35,052 nucleotides of DNA from a virus: IMG/VR virus record IMGVR_UViG_3300031209_000273, positions 1 to 35,052 of that record, one strand, 5' to 3'. Below the pieces are notes generated by a model. The model saw only the letters and a list, made by a program, of their open reading frames with translations, ran no database searches and was not told the DNA's origin. Each line of letters opens with the position of its first letter. The stretch's first letter is position 1. The translations under genes were made by a program, and so were the position numbers. Shown here piece by piece: positions 16,490 to 23,678 of this stretch.

Positions 16490-17992
16490 ATGGCATTCGA
16501 GGCATTCCGCCAGCGGCTCGGCAGCATCATTGGTGGGTTTGATGCAGCCCAAGCCCATCGGCGTCTGCGCGGGTTCCGGGCGAGCCGCGCCCATGTGAAC
16601 ACGCTGATCGCGGCCTCGGGCGACACCATTACCGCCCGTGCGCGCTGGCTGGTCAGGAACAATGGCTATGCCGCGAATGCGGTGGAGTCTTTCGCGAGCA
16701 ATGTCGTCGGCGATGGGATCAAACCCTCGTCGACCATCGCCGATGCCGCAAAGAAGGAAGAGCTGCAGGCGCTGTGGCTGGCCTGGACGGATGACGCTGA
16801 CGCGGAAGGGCTGACAGACTTCTATGGGCTGCAGCGCCGGGCGGCGCGCGAAGTGTTCCTATCTGGTGAGGTCTTCATCCGCATCCGACCGCGCCGCGCG
16901 GAAGACGGTCTGACCGTGCCGCTACAATTGCAGATGCTCCCCGCTGAAATGCTACCCCTCGACATGAACCGCACGCTGTCAGGCGCTGGGCTGATCCGGC
17001 AGGGGATCGAATTCGACGGCATCGGTCGCCGCGTCGCCTATCACTTCCTGCGCCGCCATCCCGGTGATTTGACCGATCCAGGCCTCACCAATGAGACCGT
17101 CCGTGTGCCCGCCGCAGATGTGATCCATGTTCTTGACCCGGTCGAGGCTGGTCAGTTGCGCGGTGTGTCGCGCTTTGCAGCCGCCATCGTCAAGCTGTTC
17201 ACGCTGGACCTCTATGACGACGCGGAGCTGGAGCGGAAGAAAATCGCGGCGATGTTCGCGATGTTCATCACCTCGCCCGCGCCAGAAACGCCGCTGGAAC
17301 CGACCGAGGAGGATCTGGAAGTCGAACCCGGCCAGGTGGTGCGGCTGGATCCCGGCGAGGATGTCTCGACCCCGTCCACGCCAGATTCTGGTGGCACCTA
17401 TGAGCTGTTCCAATACCGAACCTTGCTGCAAATCGCGGCGGCGCTGGGCATCCCCTACGGCTACCTGACGGGTGACACCGCCAAGGGCAACTTCTCAAAC
17501 ACACGGATATCACTGATCGAATTCCGCCGCCGCATCTCGGCCTGGCAGCATGGCGTGCTGGTGTTCCAGCTCTGCCGCGCGGTGTGGTCCCGCTGGATGG
17601 ATGTGGCCGTGTTGTCCGGGGCCATCGATCTGCCAGGCTATGACAGCCAACGCCGCCAATATCAGGCCTGCGCCTGGTTGCCGACCAAATGGGACTGGAT
17701 CGATCCGATGAAGGACGCGTCCGCAGAGATCCTGCAGATCGAATCCGGTCTGAAATCGCGCACGCAGGCCATTTCTGAACGCGGATATGACGCAGAACAG
17801 GTCGACCGCGAAATTGCCGCTGAACGCAAACGCGAATTGTCACTGGGTCTCGACTTCCGCCGTCCGGGATCCCCGGCACAGGGGCCGGGCGCGGCGAAGG
17901 AAAATGACAACACCCAGCGGGACGACAACGCCAACGACGACGAAGCAGACGACAGCGCTGATGAAAAAACCGAAGCCAAGCAGGGCGTATGA
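16490..17992 (+). CDS. Phage portal protein, lambda gpB family
   Basis: The portal forms the dodecameric ring at the capsid vertex through which DNA passes. The 500-residue protein begins with the family-typical basic segment (HRRLRGFRASRAHVNTL), followed by the conserved core ARWLVRNNGYAANAVESFASN (cut here at 20: RWLVRNNGYAANAVESFASN), a VLDPVEAGQLRGVSRF segment near residues 213-228, and a GNFSNTRISLIEFRRR segment typical of lambda portals near 330-345. The last 30 residues are very acidic (NDDEADDSADEKTEAKQ). In lambda the portal's N-terminal end is trimmed by the head protease, which is the next gene here. The stop overlaps the protease start (ATGA). Confidence 0.95.
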   Translation: MAFEAFRQRLGSIIGGFDAAQAHRRLRGFRASRAHVNTLIAASGDTITARARWLVRNNGYAANAVESFASNVVGDGIKPSSTIADAAKKEELQALWLAWTDDADAEGLTDFYGLQRRAAREVFLSGEVFIRIRPRRAEDGLTVPLQLQMLPAEMLPLDMNRTLSGAGLIRQGIEFDGIGRRVAYHFLRRHPGDLTDPGLTNETVRVPAADVIHVLDPVEAGQLRGVSRFAAAIVKLFTLDLYDDAELERKKIAAMFAMFITSPAPETPLEPTEEDLEVEPGQVVRLDPGEDVSTPSTPDSGGTYELFQYRTLLQIAAALGIPYGYLTGDTAKGNFSNTRISLIEFRRRISAWQHGVLVFQLCRAVWSRWMDVAVLSGAIDLPGYDSQRRQYQACAWLPTKWDWIDPMKDASAEILQIESGLKSRTQAISERGYDAEQVDREIAAERKRELSLGLDFRRPGSPAQGPGAAKENDNTQRDDNANDDEADDSADEKTEAKQGV

Positions 17993-19323
17993 TGCACCAT
18001 GCCCAGATCGCCCAGCGCGCCTTCAACACGCCACTGATGGTGGACCCTGCCAAGGCGCTGGCTTTCCTGTCTGGCCTCGGACCACGCATTACGGGACAGG
18101 AGATCACGTTTTCGGGCGCTGAATTGCCTGCCAATGATATTGAGCATGCGGCCTTGCCTGCTCACGCCTCTTTGTTCGGCAATGATCTTGCCCAGCGTCA
18201 CCAGCGCAATGGCATTCAGCCCTTTGCGGTGGTGGATGGCATCGCCGTCATCGAAATCGCGGGCACACTTGTGCACCGTGGCGCATGGATCGGACAATCC
18301 TCGGGGCTGACCTCTTATGAAGGCATCGCTGCCCAGCTTCAGGCCGCGCTGTCCGATCCCGGCGTGCGCGGCATTGCGCTCGATATCGACAGCTTTGGAG
18401 GCGAGGTGGCGGGCGCCTTCGATCTGGCCGACCGCATTCGGGCGGCGCGGGCACAGAAGCCGGTGCACGCCTTCGTCGCTGAACATGCGCTGTCCGCTGG
18501 CTACGTTCTGGCCTCCCAAGCCGACCGCATCATCCTGCCTCGCACCGGTGCTGTCGGCAGCATCGGGGTGGTGGCGCTGCACACCGATATGAGCGGGGCA
18601 CTCGACCAGAAGGGCATCGCCGTCACGCTGATCCATTCCGGGGTCCACAAGATTGACGCCAATCCGTACCAGCCACTGCCCGACGCCGTGCACGACCAGA
18701 TGCAGCGCGAGCTAGAGGTCGTGCGCTTCCTGTTCGCAGAAATCGTTGCTGCAGGGCGCGGGGATCGGTTGACCCATGCGGCCGCTATCGCAACAGAGGC
18801 CGCCGTATTCCGCGGATCCTATGCCATCGCCGCCGGTCTTGCCGACGATCTCGCCGATCCCGTCATGGCCTTCCGTACGTTCGCCGCCGCGCCCCGCGGC
18901 ACCACTCCCCCCAGCAGAAAGGGTCCACAGATGACCACCACGCCCACCGACATCCCGAACCCGGCACCGACAGCCGTCACCAATCCCACACAGACGACAA
19001 CGACGGCCGCACCAACGATGCCCGTTGTGTCGGTTGCAGTGGCACCCGACACAACGGCAATGAACGCCGACGCTGTTCGTGCAGAAGCAGCCGAGGTCGC
19101 GCAGGTCTGTGCCCAAGCCGCCCGGCTCGGGGTTCAGATCGACGCCGCCGACGCCGTCACGCGCGGGTTGAAGCCCGAAGCCTTGCGCGCCCGCGTCCTG
19201 GCCGATCTGGCCGCCCGCAGCGATGCCGCTGGCATCATCGCCACCGCCCCGGCTGCGGCGGCTGCAAAAGACAGCCCGATCATCTCAGCTGCCAAAAAGG
19301 CTGCGACCGACGCCAAGCGCTGA
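17989..19323 (+). CDS. Head maturation protease (S49/SppA-like) with C-terminal scaffold
   Basis: This 444-residue protein corresponds to lambda gpC, a serine protease that processes the prohead and is fused to a scaffold. The S49 domain (about 75-285) contains DIDSFGGEVAGAF, the probable nucleophile Ser169 in ALSAGYVLASQAD, and the probable general base Lys221 in HKIDANPY. The pair Ser/Lys is as expected for this family. From about residue 300 the chain becomes low-complexity (T, P, A), and then helical and alanine-rich, as a scaffold would be. An internal ATG at 18931 with its own ribosome site could produce the scaffold alone (separate entry). It starts at ATGATG overlapping the portal stop. 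Confidence 0.9.
   Translation: MMHHAQIAQRAFNTPLMVDPAKALAFLSGLGPRITGQEITFSGAELPANDIEHAALPAHASLFGNDLAQRHQRNGIQPFAVVDGIAVIEIAGTLVHRGAWIGQSSGLTSYEGIAAQLQAALSDPGVRGIALDIDSFGGEVAGAFDLADRIRAARAQKPVHAFVAEHALSAGYVLASQADRIILPRTGAVGSIGVVALHTDMSGALDQKGIAVTLIHSGVHKIDANPYQPLPDAVHDQMQRELEVVRFLFAEIVAAGRGDRLTHAAAIATEAAVFRGSYAIAAGLADDLADPVMAFRTFAAAPRGTTPPSRKGPQMTTTPTDIPNPAPTAVTNPTQTTTTAAPTMPVVSVAVAPDTTAMNADAVRAEAAEVAQVCAQAARLGVQIDAADAVTRGLKPEALRARVLADLAARSDAAGIIATAPAAAAAKDSPIISAAKKAATDAKR
18931..19323 (+). CDS. Probable nested capsid scaffold (Nu3-like), in frame inside the protease gene
   Basis: An ATG at 18931 lies in the same frame as the protease gene and is preceded by AGAAAGGG at 18916-18923, a good ribosome site. 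Starting here gives 130 residues: a flexible T/P-rich lead (TTTPTDIPNPAPTAVTNP), then a helical, alanine-rich body (AEAAEVAQVCAQAARLG) and a basic end (AAKKAATDAKR). In lambda the scaffold Nu3 is made the same way, from an internal start within C and in the same frame. The position at the domain boundary (just after the protease domain) fits this well. The sequence shows the start signals. Separate production is inferred. Confidence 0.6.
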   Translation: MTTTPTDIPNPAPTAVTNPTQTTTTAAPTMPVVSVAVAPDTTAMNADAVRAEAAEVAQVCAQAARLGVQIDAADAVTRGLKPEALRARVLADLAARSDAAGIIATAPAAAAAKDSPIISAAKKAATDAKR

Positions 19324-19366
19324 ACCAGCGCCCACTTCCCTCACCCCAAAAAATGGAGACTGACAA

Positions 19367-19747
19367 ATGCCCGTCCTGACGGAACAGCCCAGCATGGGCG
19401 ATGTCCTCAAATATGAGGTCAACCCGAACTACACCCGCGAAGTCATCACCCTGTTGATCGGCATGCCCTATCCGGTCGGCTCGGTCCTCGGGCGCATCAC
19501 AGCCAGCGGCAAATACAAGCTGGCAACCAGCGGTGGCGCAGACGGTGCGCAAACCGCCACGGCCGTCTTGCTCTATGCCGTCGACGCCACGCTCGCCGAT
19601 GCAACTGGCATTGTGGTGGCACGTGGCCCCTCGATCGTGTCGCGCGCAGGCCTCGCCTACGACGGCACCGTTGATGACGGAGCCAAGATCACCACCAAGC
19701 TCGGCCAACTTGCCGCCGTCGGCATCATTGCCCGCGACGGCGTCTGA
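19367..19747 (+). CDS. Head decoration protein, lambda gpD family
   Basis: The gpD family forms trimers on the outside of the capsid and stabilises it after expansion. The 126-residue protein carries the family pattern: an N-terminal arm (EQPSMGDVLKYEVNPNYTRE) that inserts into the capsid, then a beta-rich body (PVGSVLGRITASGKYKL; ATAVLLYAVDAT; GPSIVSRAGLAYDGT). It has a strong ribosome site (GGAG, 8 bases before the ATG) and sits between the protease/scaffold and the major capsid gene, the same place as D in lambda (C, Nu3, D, E). Confidence 0.9.
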   Translation: MPVLTEQPSMGDVLKYEVNPNYTREVITLLIGMPYPVGSVLGRITASGKYKLATSGGADGAQTATAVLLYAVDATLADATGIVVARGPSIVSRAGLAYDGTVDDGAKITTKLGQLAAVGIIARDGV

Positions 19748-19800
19748 CGCCCACCAGCGCGGCGCATCCACATCCATCCCTCTTTCCCCCGGAGCACCCC

Positions 19801-20823
19801 ATGACCCTTGTCCGCAATCCCTTTGACGCTGGCGGCTATTCGCTGGCCGAGATGACGCAGGCCATCAATATTCTGCCCAACCTCTACACCCGCCTTGGCC
19901 AGATCGGCCTTTTCCGCTTCGAGGGCGTCAGCCAGCGGTCGGTCATCATCGAGCAATACGAGGGCGTGCTGAACCTGCTGCCCTCGGTGCCGTTGGGCGG
20001 CCCGGCAACGGTCGGCACCCGCGAGGGGCGGTCCATGCGCAGCTTTGCCCTGCCGTGGATCCCACATGACGACGTGATCTTGCCCGGTGATATCCAAGGC
20101 CAACCTGCGCTGGGCGTTTTCGATGGTGCCGACCCACTGGTCGAGGTGATGAACCGCAAGCTGCAGCTGATGCGGCGCAAGCACGCCCAGACCCGCGAAT
20201 ACATGGAGATGAACGCCCTGCGCGGCATTGTCAAAGACGGCGCTGGCACCACGCTCTACAATTACTTCACCGAATTCGGCCTTACGCAAATCTCGGTCGA
20301 CTTCGTGCTGGGGACCGCTGGTACCAACGTGCAGGGCAAGGTGCGCGAGGTGCTGCGCGCCATGGAAGACAACCTGCTGGGCGAAAGCATGTCGGACGTG
20401 CATGCCCTCGTCAGCCGGGAATTCTTCGACAAGCTGATCGCGCATCCCAAAACCGAGGAAGCCTACAAGTTTTACGCCGCCACCGGCGCGCAGCCCCTGC
20501 GCCAGGATGTGCGCCGCAACTTCCCCTTCGCGGGCATTGTGTTTGAGGAATATGCGGGCACCGTCACTCTTTCCACCAAGACCACCGAGCGACTGGTCCC
20601 GGCCAGCGAAGGCATCGCCTTTCCTTTGGGCACGATGGACACCTTCACCACCTACGGCGGGCCTGCCAACCTGCTGGAGGCGGCCAACACCATGGGTCTG
20701 CCGCTCTACGCCCGCCAGCACCTCGATGAGAAAGGCCGCTGGATCGACCTGATGACCGAGGCCTCGATCCTGCCGGTGAACAAGCGGCCGCGCATCGCGA
20801 TCCGCATTCACACCTCGAACTGA
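19801..20823 (+). CDS. Major capsid protein, lambda gpE family
   Basis: This 340-residue protein builds the capsid shell. It follows the gpE family from end to end: NPFDAGGYSLAEMTQAINILP at the start (19 of those residues suffice to recognise it), PSVPLGGPATVGTREGRSMR near 60-79, a VLPGDIQG-like VILPGDIQGQPALGVFDGA segment near 93-111, and the conserved C-terminal GRWIDLMTEASILPVNKRP. The length is equal to lambda E (341 residues). GGAG lies just upstream of the ATG. It is not an HK97-type precursor with a delta domain, so scaffold is supplied separately, consistent with the nested scaffold gene upstream. Confidence 0.95.
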   Translation: MTLVRNPFDAGGYSLAEMTQAINILPNLYTRLGQIGLFRFEGVSQRSVIIEQYEGVLNLLPSVPLGGPATVGTREGRSMRSFALPWIPHDDVILPGDIQGQPALGVFDGADPLVEVMNRKLQLMRRKHAQTREYMEMNALRGIVKDGAGTTLYNYFTEFGLTQISVDFVLGTAGTNVQGKVREVLRAMEDNLLGESMSDVHALVSREFFDKLIAHPKTEEAYKFYAATGAQPLRQDVRRNFPFAGIVFEEYAGTVTLSTKTTERLVPASEGIAFPLGTMDTFTTYGGPANLLEAANTMGLPLYARQHLDEKGRWIDLMTEASILPVNKRPRIAIRIHTSN

Positions 20824-20833
20824 CAGGTCCGCC

Positions 20834-21148
20834 ATGAACGTCTTTGCCGCCGCCGTGGACCGCATCTATGCCAACCCGTCCATGGCGGTGGCGGCCCTGT
20901 GGATTTCTGCAACCACGTCAGAGGAAATGCCAATCCGTGTCATCCGCCGCGCCCCGGACCGCATCACCGAGTTCGGCGCTGGGCGCTTTGTCAGCGATAC
21001 CATAATGGTGGACGTGCGCATCGCAGACCTGCCCGATCCCCGCCCCAGCGACCTGATCGTGATCGGGGCCGACAGCTTCACCATCCAAGGCGAGCCTGTC
21101 GGCGACCGCGAACGCCTGATCTGGTCGCTGGACCTGCGGCCAACATGA
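20834..21148 (+). CDS. Probable head-tail connector/attachment protein
   Basis: The 104-residue protein has an N-terminal helix (NVFAAAVDRIYANPSMAVAA) followed by beta strands (MPIRVIRRAPDRITEFGAG; ISDTIMVDVRIADLP-like; SDLIVIGADSFTIQGEP), ending in WSLDLRP. This matches in outline the small beta-barrel attachment proteins (lambda FII type) that lie directly after the capsid gene and join head to tail. The position and the DRITEFGAGRF motif support it. Similarity to FII is by fold pattern and place, not by clear sequence match. It overlaps the next gene by 4 bases (ATGA). Confidence 0.65.
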   Translation: MNVFAAAVDRIYANPSMAVAALWISATTSEEMPIRVIRRAPDRITEFGAGRFVSDTIMVDVRIADLPDPRPSDLIVIGADSFTIQGEPVGDRERLIWSLDLRPT

Positions 21149-21774
21149 TGCTCAGGATCGAGATCAATCCCGACATCGCCGCTTTGATGCAGGCTGAGAT
21201 TGCTGCTGGCGAAAAAGCAGTGTCCTCCGCCATGCGCGAAGCTGGCACCGGTCTAAAATCCGCCTGGCGCGGGCAGATCATCGGCGCTGGGCTGGGCACC
21301 AGGCTTGGCAACTCCATTCGCCTCGCCAGCTTCCCGAAGTCCGGCGACAGCCTGAACGCGGCGGCGCTGGTCTGGTCGAACGCACCGGTGATCATCGGAG
21401 CGCATGACACCGGGCCGCTGATCCGGTCTAAGAATGGGTTCTGGCTGGCGATCCCTACACCAGCTGCGGGCAAGTCCACGCGCGGCGGCCGCATAACGCC
21501 CGGCGAATGGGAACGCCGCACCGGGCTGCGCCTGCGCTTCATCTATCGCCGCCGGGGGCCAAGCCTGCTGGTGGCCGAGGGACGGCTGAATACCAAAGGT
21601 CGCGCTGTGGCGTCCAGATCAAAGACAGGGCGCGGGCTGACCACCGTGCCGATCTTCCTGCTGGTGCCGCAGGTCAAACTGCGAAAGCGGCTGGATCTGG
21701 CGCGGGATGCAGAGCGCGCGGTCGATGGCGTCCTAGGGCTGATTGTTGCGAAGTGGGTGGAGGGAAAGACCTAA
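21145..21774 (+). CDS. DUF6441 family phage neck/tail protein
   Basis: The gene starts at ATGATG overlapping the previous stop and encodes 209 residues. An open frame from 20899 covers the upstream gene, but that part is shadow. The sequence is typical of DUF6441: IEINPDIAALMQAEIAAGEK, RGQIIGAGLGTRLGNSIR, SKNGFWLAIPTPAAG, RTGLRLRFIYRRRGPSLLVA and VPIFLLVPQVKLRKRLDLAR. These proteins occur at the head-tail junction of alphaproteobacterial phages, in the place of HK97 gp10-type neck proteins, so a role in the neck or in tail attachment is likely, though not proven. The frame ends just before the backwards cassette, where the rightward gene series is broken. Confidence 0.8.
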   Translation: MMLRIEINPDIAALMQAEIAAGEKAVSSAMREAGTGLKSAWRGQIIGAGLGTRLGNSIRLASFPKSGDSLNAAALVWSNAPVIIGAHDTGPLIRSKNGFWLAIPTPAAGKSTRGGRITPGEWERRTGLRLRFIYRRRGPSLLVAEGRLNTKGRAVASRSKTGRGLTTVPIFLLVPQVKLRKRLDLARDAERAVDGVLGLIVAKWVEGKT

Positions 21775-21825
21775 CCCAGACAATGGTTGTTGAACCGCCG
21801 CCTTGTGGATAGGTCTTCCAATGCC

Positions 21826-22611
21826 TTAGGCCGCAACCTTTGGTGCGTTCGAAACAAACTGGACAACTTTTGCGAGGGCCTGCCGTTCGTCACCCTCATA
21901 GACGCCGACAGAATCGAGCCGATTCATTGCCCGGGTCCGCGTATGCTTTGAAACGGCGTTTTCCCGCTCCAGCAGCGCTGTAACCAGCGGACGTGTTTCA
22001 CCGGCACCCTGCGTTTCTGACCGCAAAAGCATGGCCTCAACTAGTGACAGGTCGTTCTGCGCCAGATAAAGGGCTACCGGGGCGCGACCAGATTGACGTA
22101 GAACCAAGTCAGCGCGCAGATCTGCGCTTTGATCATCTGCGGGAGCGTTTTCATGTATTTCCACGTCTGACGGCAATGATGCTGCAAGCGCCATCCGCAC
22201 ATCTTCCTTGAAAGTGCTACGAACACGGTCCGCCGTCATCTGTACCAGGTCAGAAACCCTTACGAGGGCGACAATGAGTCGGATTGCGTGCGCAGGAATG
22301 TCGGATTTCGAGATTGGACCTGTAGAGATTTCCAGCCCATCTTCATCAAATGCGGCGTCAGCAGTTTCGAGGATTGAAGCCAGCGCCTTCTTCCTATTCT
22401 CAGATGCTAGATCGTAGCCTGATGCGATAAGAGACGGTAGCAACCTCCCGGCGTCTTCTAGTTTCCAGTGACCTGTGCTGTCAGGCCCTATAGCGTACAG
22501 ACCCGCCGGATCGCCTTCGATCTCAAACAGAGTCGTGCTAATGCCGAAACCACAAGGAAGCTCGGTCACACTGACGCTGTCACAGAAGGCTTTGCAGAGT
22601 TCCTGCTTCAC
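21826..22611 (-). CDS. DUF1828-like protein of the inverted cassette
   Basis: The 261-residue protein starts at GTG (22611), overlapping the stop of the upstream cassette gene (GTGA), so the two are coupled. The N-terminal 100 residues follow the DUF1828 pattern: a short helix (MKQELCKAFCDSVSV), strands with a hydrophobic edge (FGISTTLFEIEGDPAGLYAI), WKLEDAGRLLPSLIASGYDL, then a helix. The C-terminal part (about 150-255) has ADLVLRQSGRAPVALYLAQN and a KHTRTRAMNRLDSVGV segment. The strand-turn PVALYLAQND after an acidic strand faintly recalls nuclease-like or DUF1829 folds, but I cannot assign catalytic residues. Function is unknown. Base composition is somewhat less GC-rich than the phage genes, which suggests separate acquisition. 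Confidence 0.7.
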   Translation of the reverse strand: MKQELCKAFCDSVSVTELPCGFGISTTLFEIEGDPAGLYAIGPDSTGHWKLEDAGRLLPSLIASGYDLASENRKKALASILETADAAFDEDGLEISTGPISKSDIPAHAIRLIVALVRVSDLVQMTADRVRSTFKEDVRMALAASLPSDVEIHENAPADDQSADLRADLVLRQSGRAPVALYLAQNDLSLVEAMLLRSETQGAGETRPLVTALLERENAVSKHTRTRAMNRLDSVGVYEGDERQALAKVVQFVSNAPKVAA

Positions 22612-23105
22612 AGCAAATTCTCGTCACTGGAGCCGCGTGCATGCGGCAGTTTAAAAAGGCTGTGAGCGATCGAAATCGCCCAGTCATCGAAGCCCGATAC
22701 CACACTGGTCCCAAAACGGCTATCGAGTCCGCATGCGCGTTTGCGGGCATCAGCGCCGATGATGACGCCGCTTTGTTTCGTCTCATATGGCTGGTAGTGG
22801 ACGTGCCAACCTGGATGCGATCCATGGTGCTCGATCCGACATAGCACGGTCATGTCACGGTCCACCAAATGGCCCAGCATTGCCATGAACTCCTGCTTCT
22901 CCGCCTTGTGAGCAAGCAGAACGCGGTACTGCTCACTGCTCACCGCAAACGAAATCAGACGCCAAGTCCAAGTTCCGGCCAAGCGGTAAGAGTGGGAGCC
23001 GCGAAGAGGAAAAATCGTCTTGGGCATCCTTTTGCCCGTCGTCCAGCTTCCAGTGCTGACCTCCTCCTTTTCCGCGGAACGGACCCATGCTGCCCCCTTT
23101 GCCAT
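22608..23105 (-). CDS. Histidine-rich hypothetical protein, first gene of the inverted cassette
   Basis: I recognise no family. The 165-residue protein starts at ATG (23105), with GGAG seven bases upstream. Notable features are a strand-rich middle (YRLAGTWTWRLISFAVSSEQ) and a dense histidine cluster IEHHGSHPGWHVHY around residues 93-106, a spacing that could bind a metal or form a catalytic centre. A short GVIIGADARKRACGLDSRFG segment follows, then a C-terminal helix. The W-rich first half precedes the cluster. It overlaps the DUF1828-like gene by 4 bases, so both come from one leftward mRNA. The cassette is placed between neck and tail genes of the late operon, as phage 'moron' genes often are. 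Confidence 0.65.
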   Translation of the reverse strand: MAKGAAWVRSAEKEEVSTGSWTTGKRMPKTIFPLRGSHSYRLAGTWTWRLISFAVSSEQYRVLLAHKAEKQEFMAMLGHLVDRDMTVLCRIEHHGSHPGWHVHYQPYETKQSGVIIGADARKRACGLDSRFGTSVVSGFDDWAISIAHSLFKLPHARGSSDENLL

Positions 23106-23230
23106 GATTGCTCCAAATCACTTTTTTGCCAACAATAGCACAGTCTTCACAAAGCGCGAATGAATCCCGAATGCTGATCTCCGCGCCCTAGAATCCAGTG
23201 TTTCAGACTTGCGGCCATAGGAACAGATTA
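23106..23230. promoter_or_regulatory. Divergent gap with a possible promoter for the inverted cassette
   Basis: These 125 bases lie between the leftward cassette and the rightward tail genes. On the minus strand, TATTGT (plus-strand 23132-23137) could serve as a -10 element, but the -35 at the right distance is poor. The gap is more AT-rich than its surroundings. A rightward promoter restarting tail gene transcription here is possible but not visible. Confidence 0.3.
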
Positions 23231-23653
23231 ATGCCGACCACCCGCGAAACCGTCCTCGCCGCACTGCACGCGCGGCTGCAGCCGCTTGCCGCACTTGTCC
23301 TGCGCGACGAAGTTCTGCCCGAGCGGATCCCGGCGGCGGGGCTGATCATCCTGCGCGACGGCCAGCCGGGCGAGCCGGAGGTCACGCTGTCGCCGCTGCG
23401 CTACCACTATCAGCATCGGGCCGAAATGGAAGTTGTCGTTCAGGCCCCGAATGGCCGTGCCAGCGCCTTCGACACCCTAATAGCAGTCATCGGAACGGTG
23501 CTGGAAACCGATCGCACACTAGGCGGCCTCTGCGAATGGGTCGAACCCGAAGCCCCGGCCTCGGTCGATCTGCCCATTGAGGGCGCCGCAGCCCTCAAGG
23601 CCGCAGTGATCACCGTCGTCCTGCACTACACCACTACCGGCCCCTTGGCCTGA
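23231..23653 (+). CDS. Tail terminator / tail completion-like protein
   Basis: This is a 140-residue protein from the ATG at 23231. The open frame begins earlier at 23198, but the extra piece has no ribosome site or conserved content. The pattern TRETVLAALHARLQPLAALV, then beta strands (GLIILRDGQPGEPEVTLSP, HRAEMEVVVQA, AAVITVVLHYTTTG), resembles small alpha/beta tail terminator proteins (lambda gpU type) that cap the tail tube and join it to the neck. The location, immediately before the tail tube gene, fits. Related proteins in Rhodobacteraceae are sometimes labelled acyl-CoA transferase, which I think is wrong. Confidence 0.7.
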   Translation: MPTTRETVLAALHARLQPLAALVLRDEVLPERIPAAGLIILRDGQPGEPEVTLSPLRYHYQHRAEMEVVVQAPNGRASAFDTLIAVIGTVLETDRTLGGLCEWVEPEAPASVDLPIEGAAALKAAVITVVLHYTTTGPLA

Positions 23654-23678
23654 TATCCCACATAATTTGGAGAAAGAC

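Noticed and set aside
19657-20865. A 402-codon open frame on the minus strand
   Set aside because: It lies opposite the decoration and major capsid genes, which are firmly identified. No domain or ribosome site supports it.
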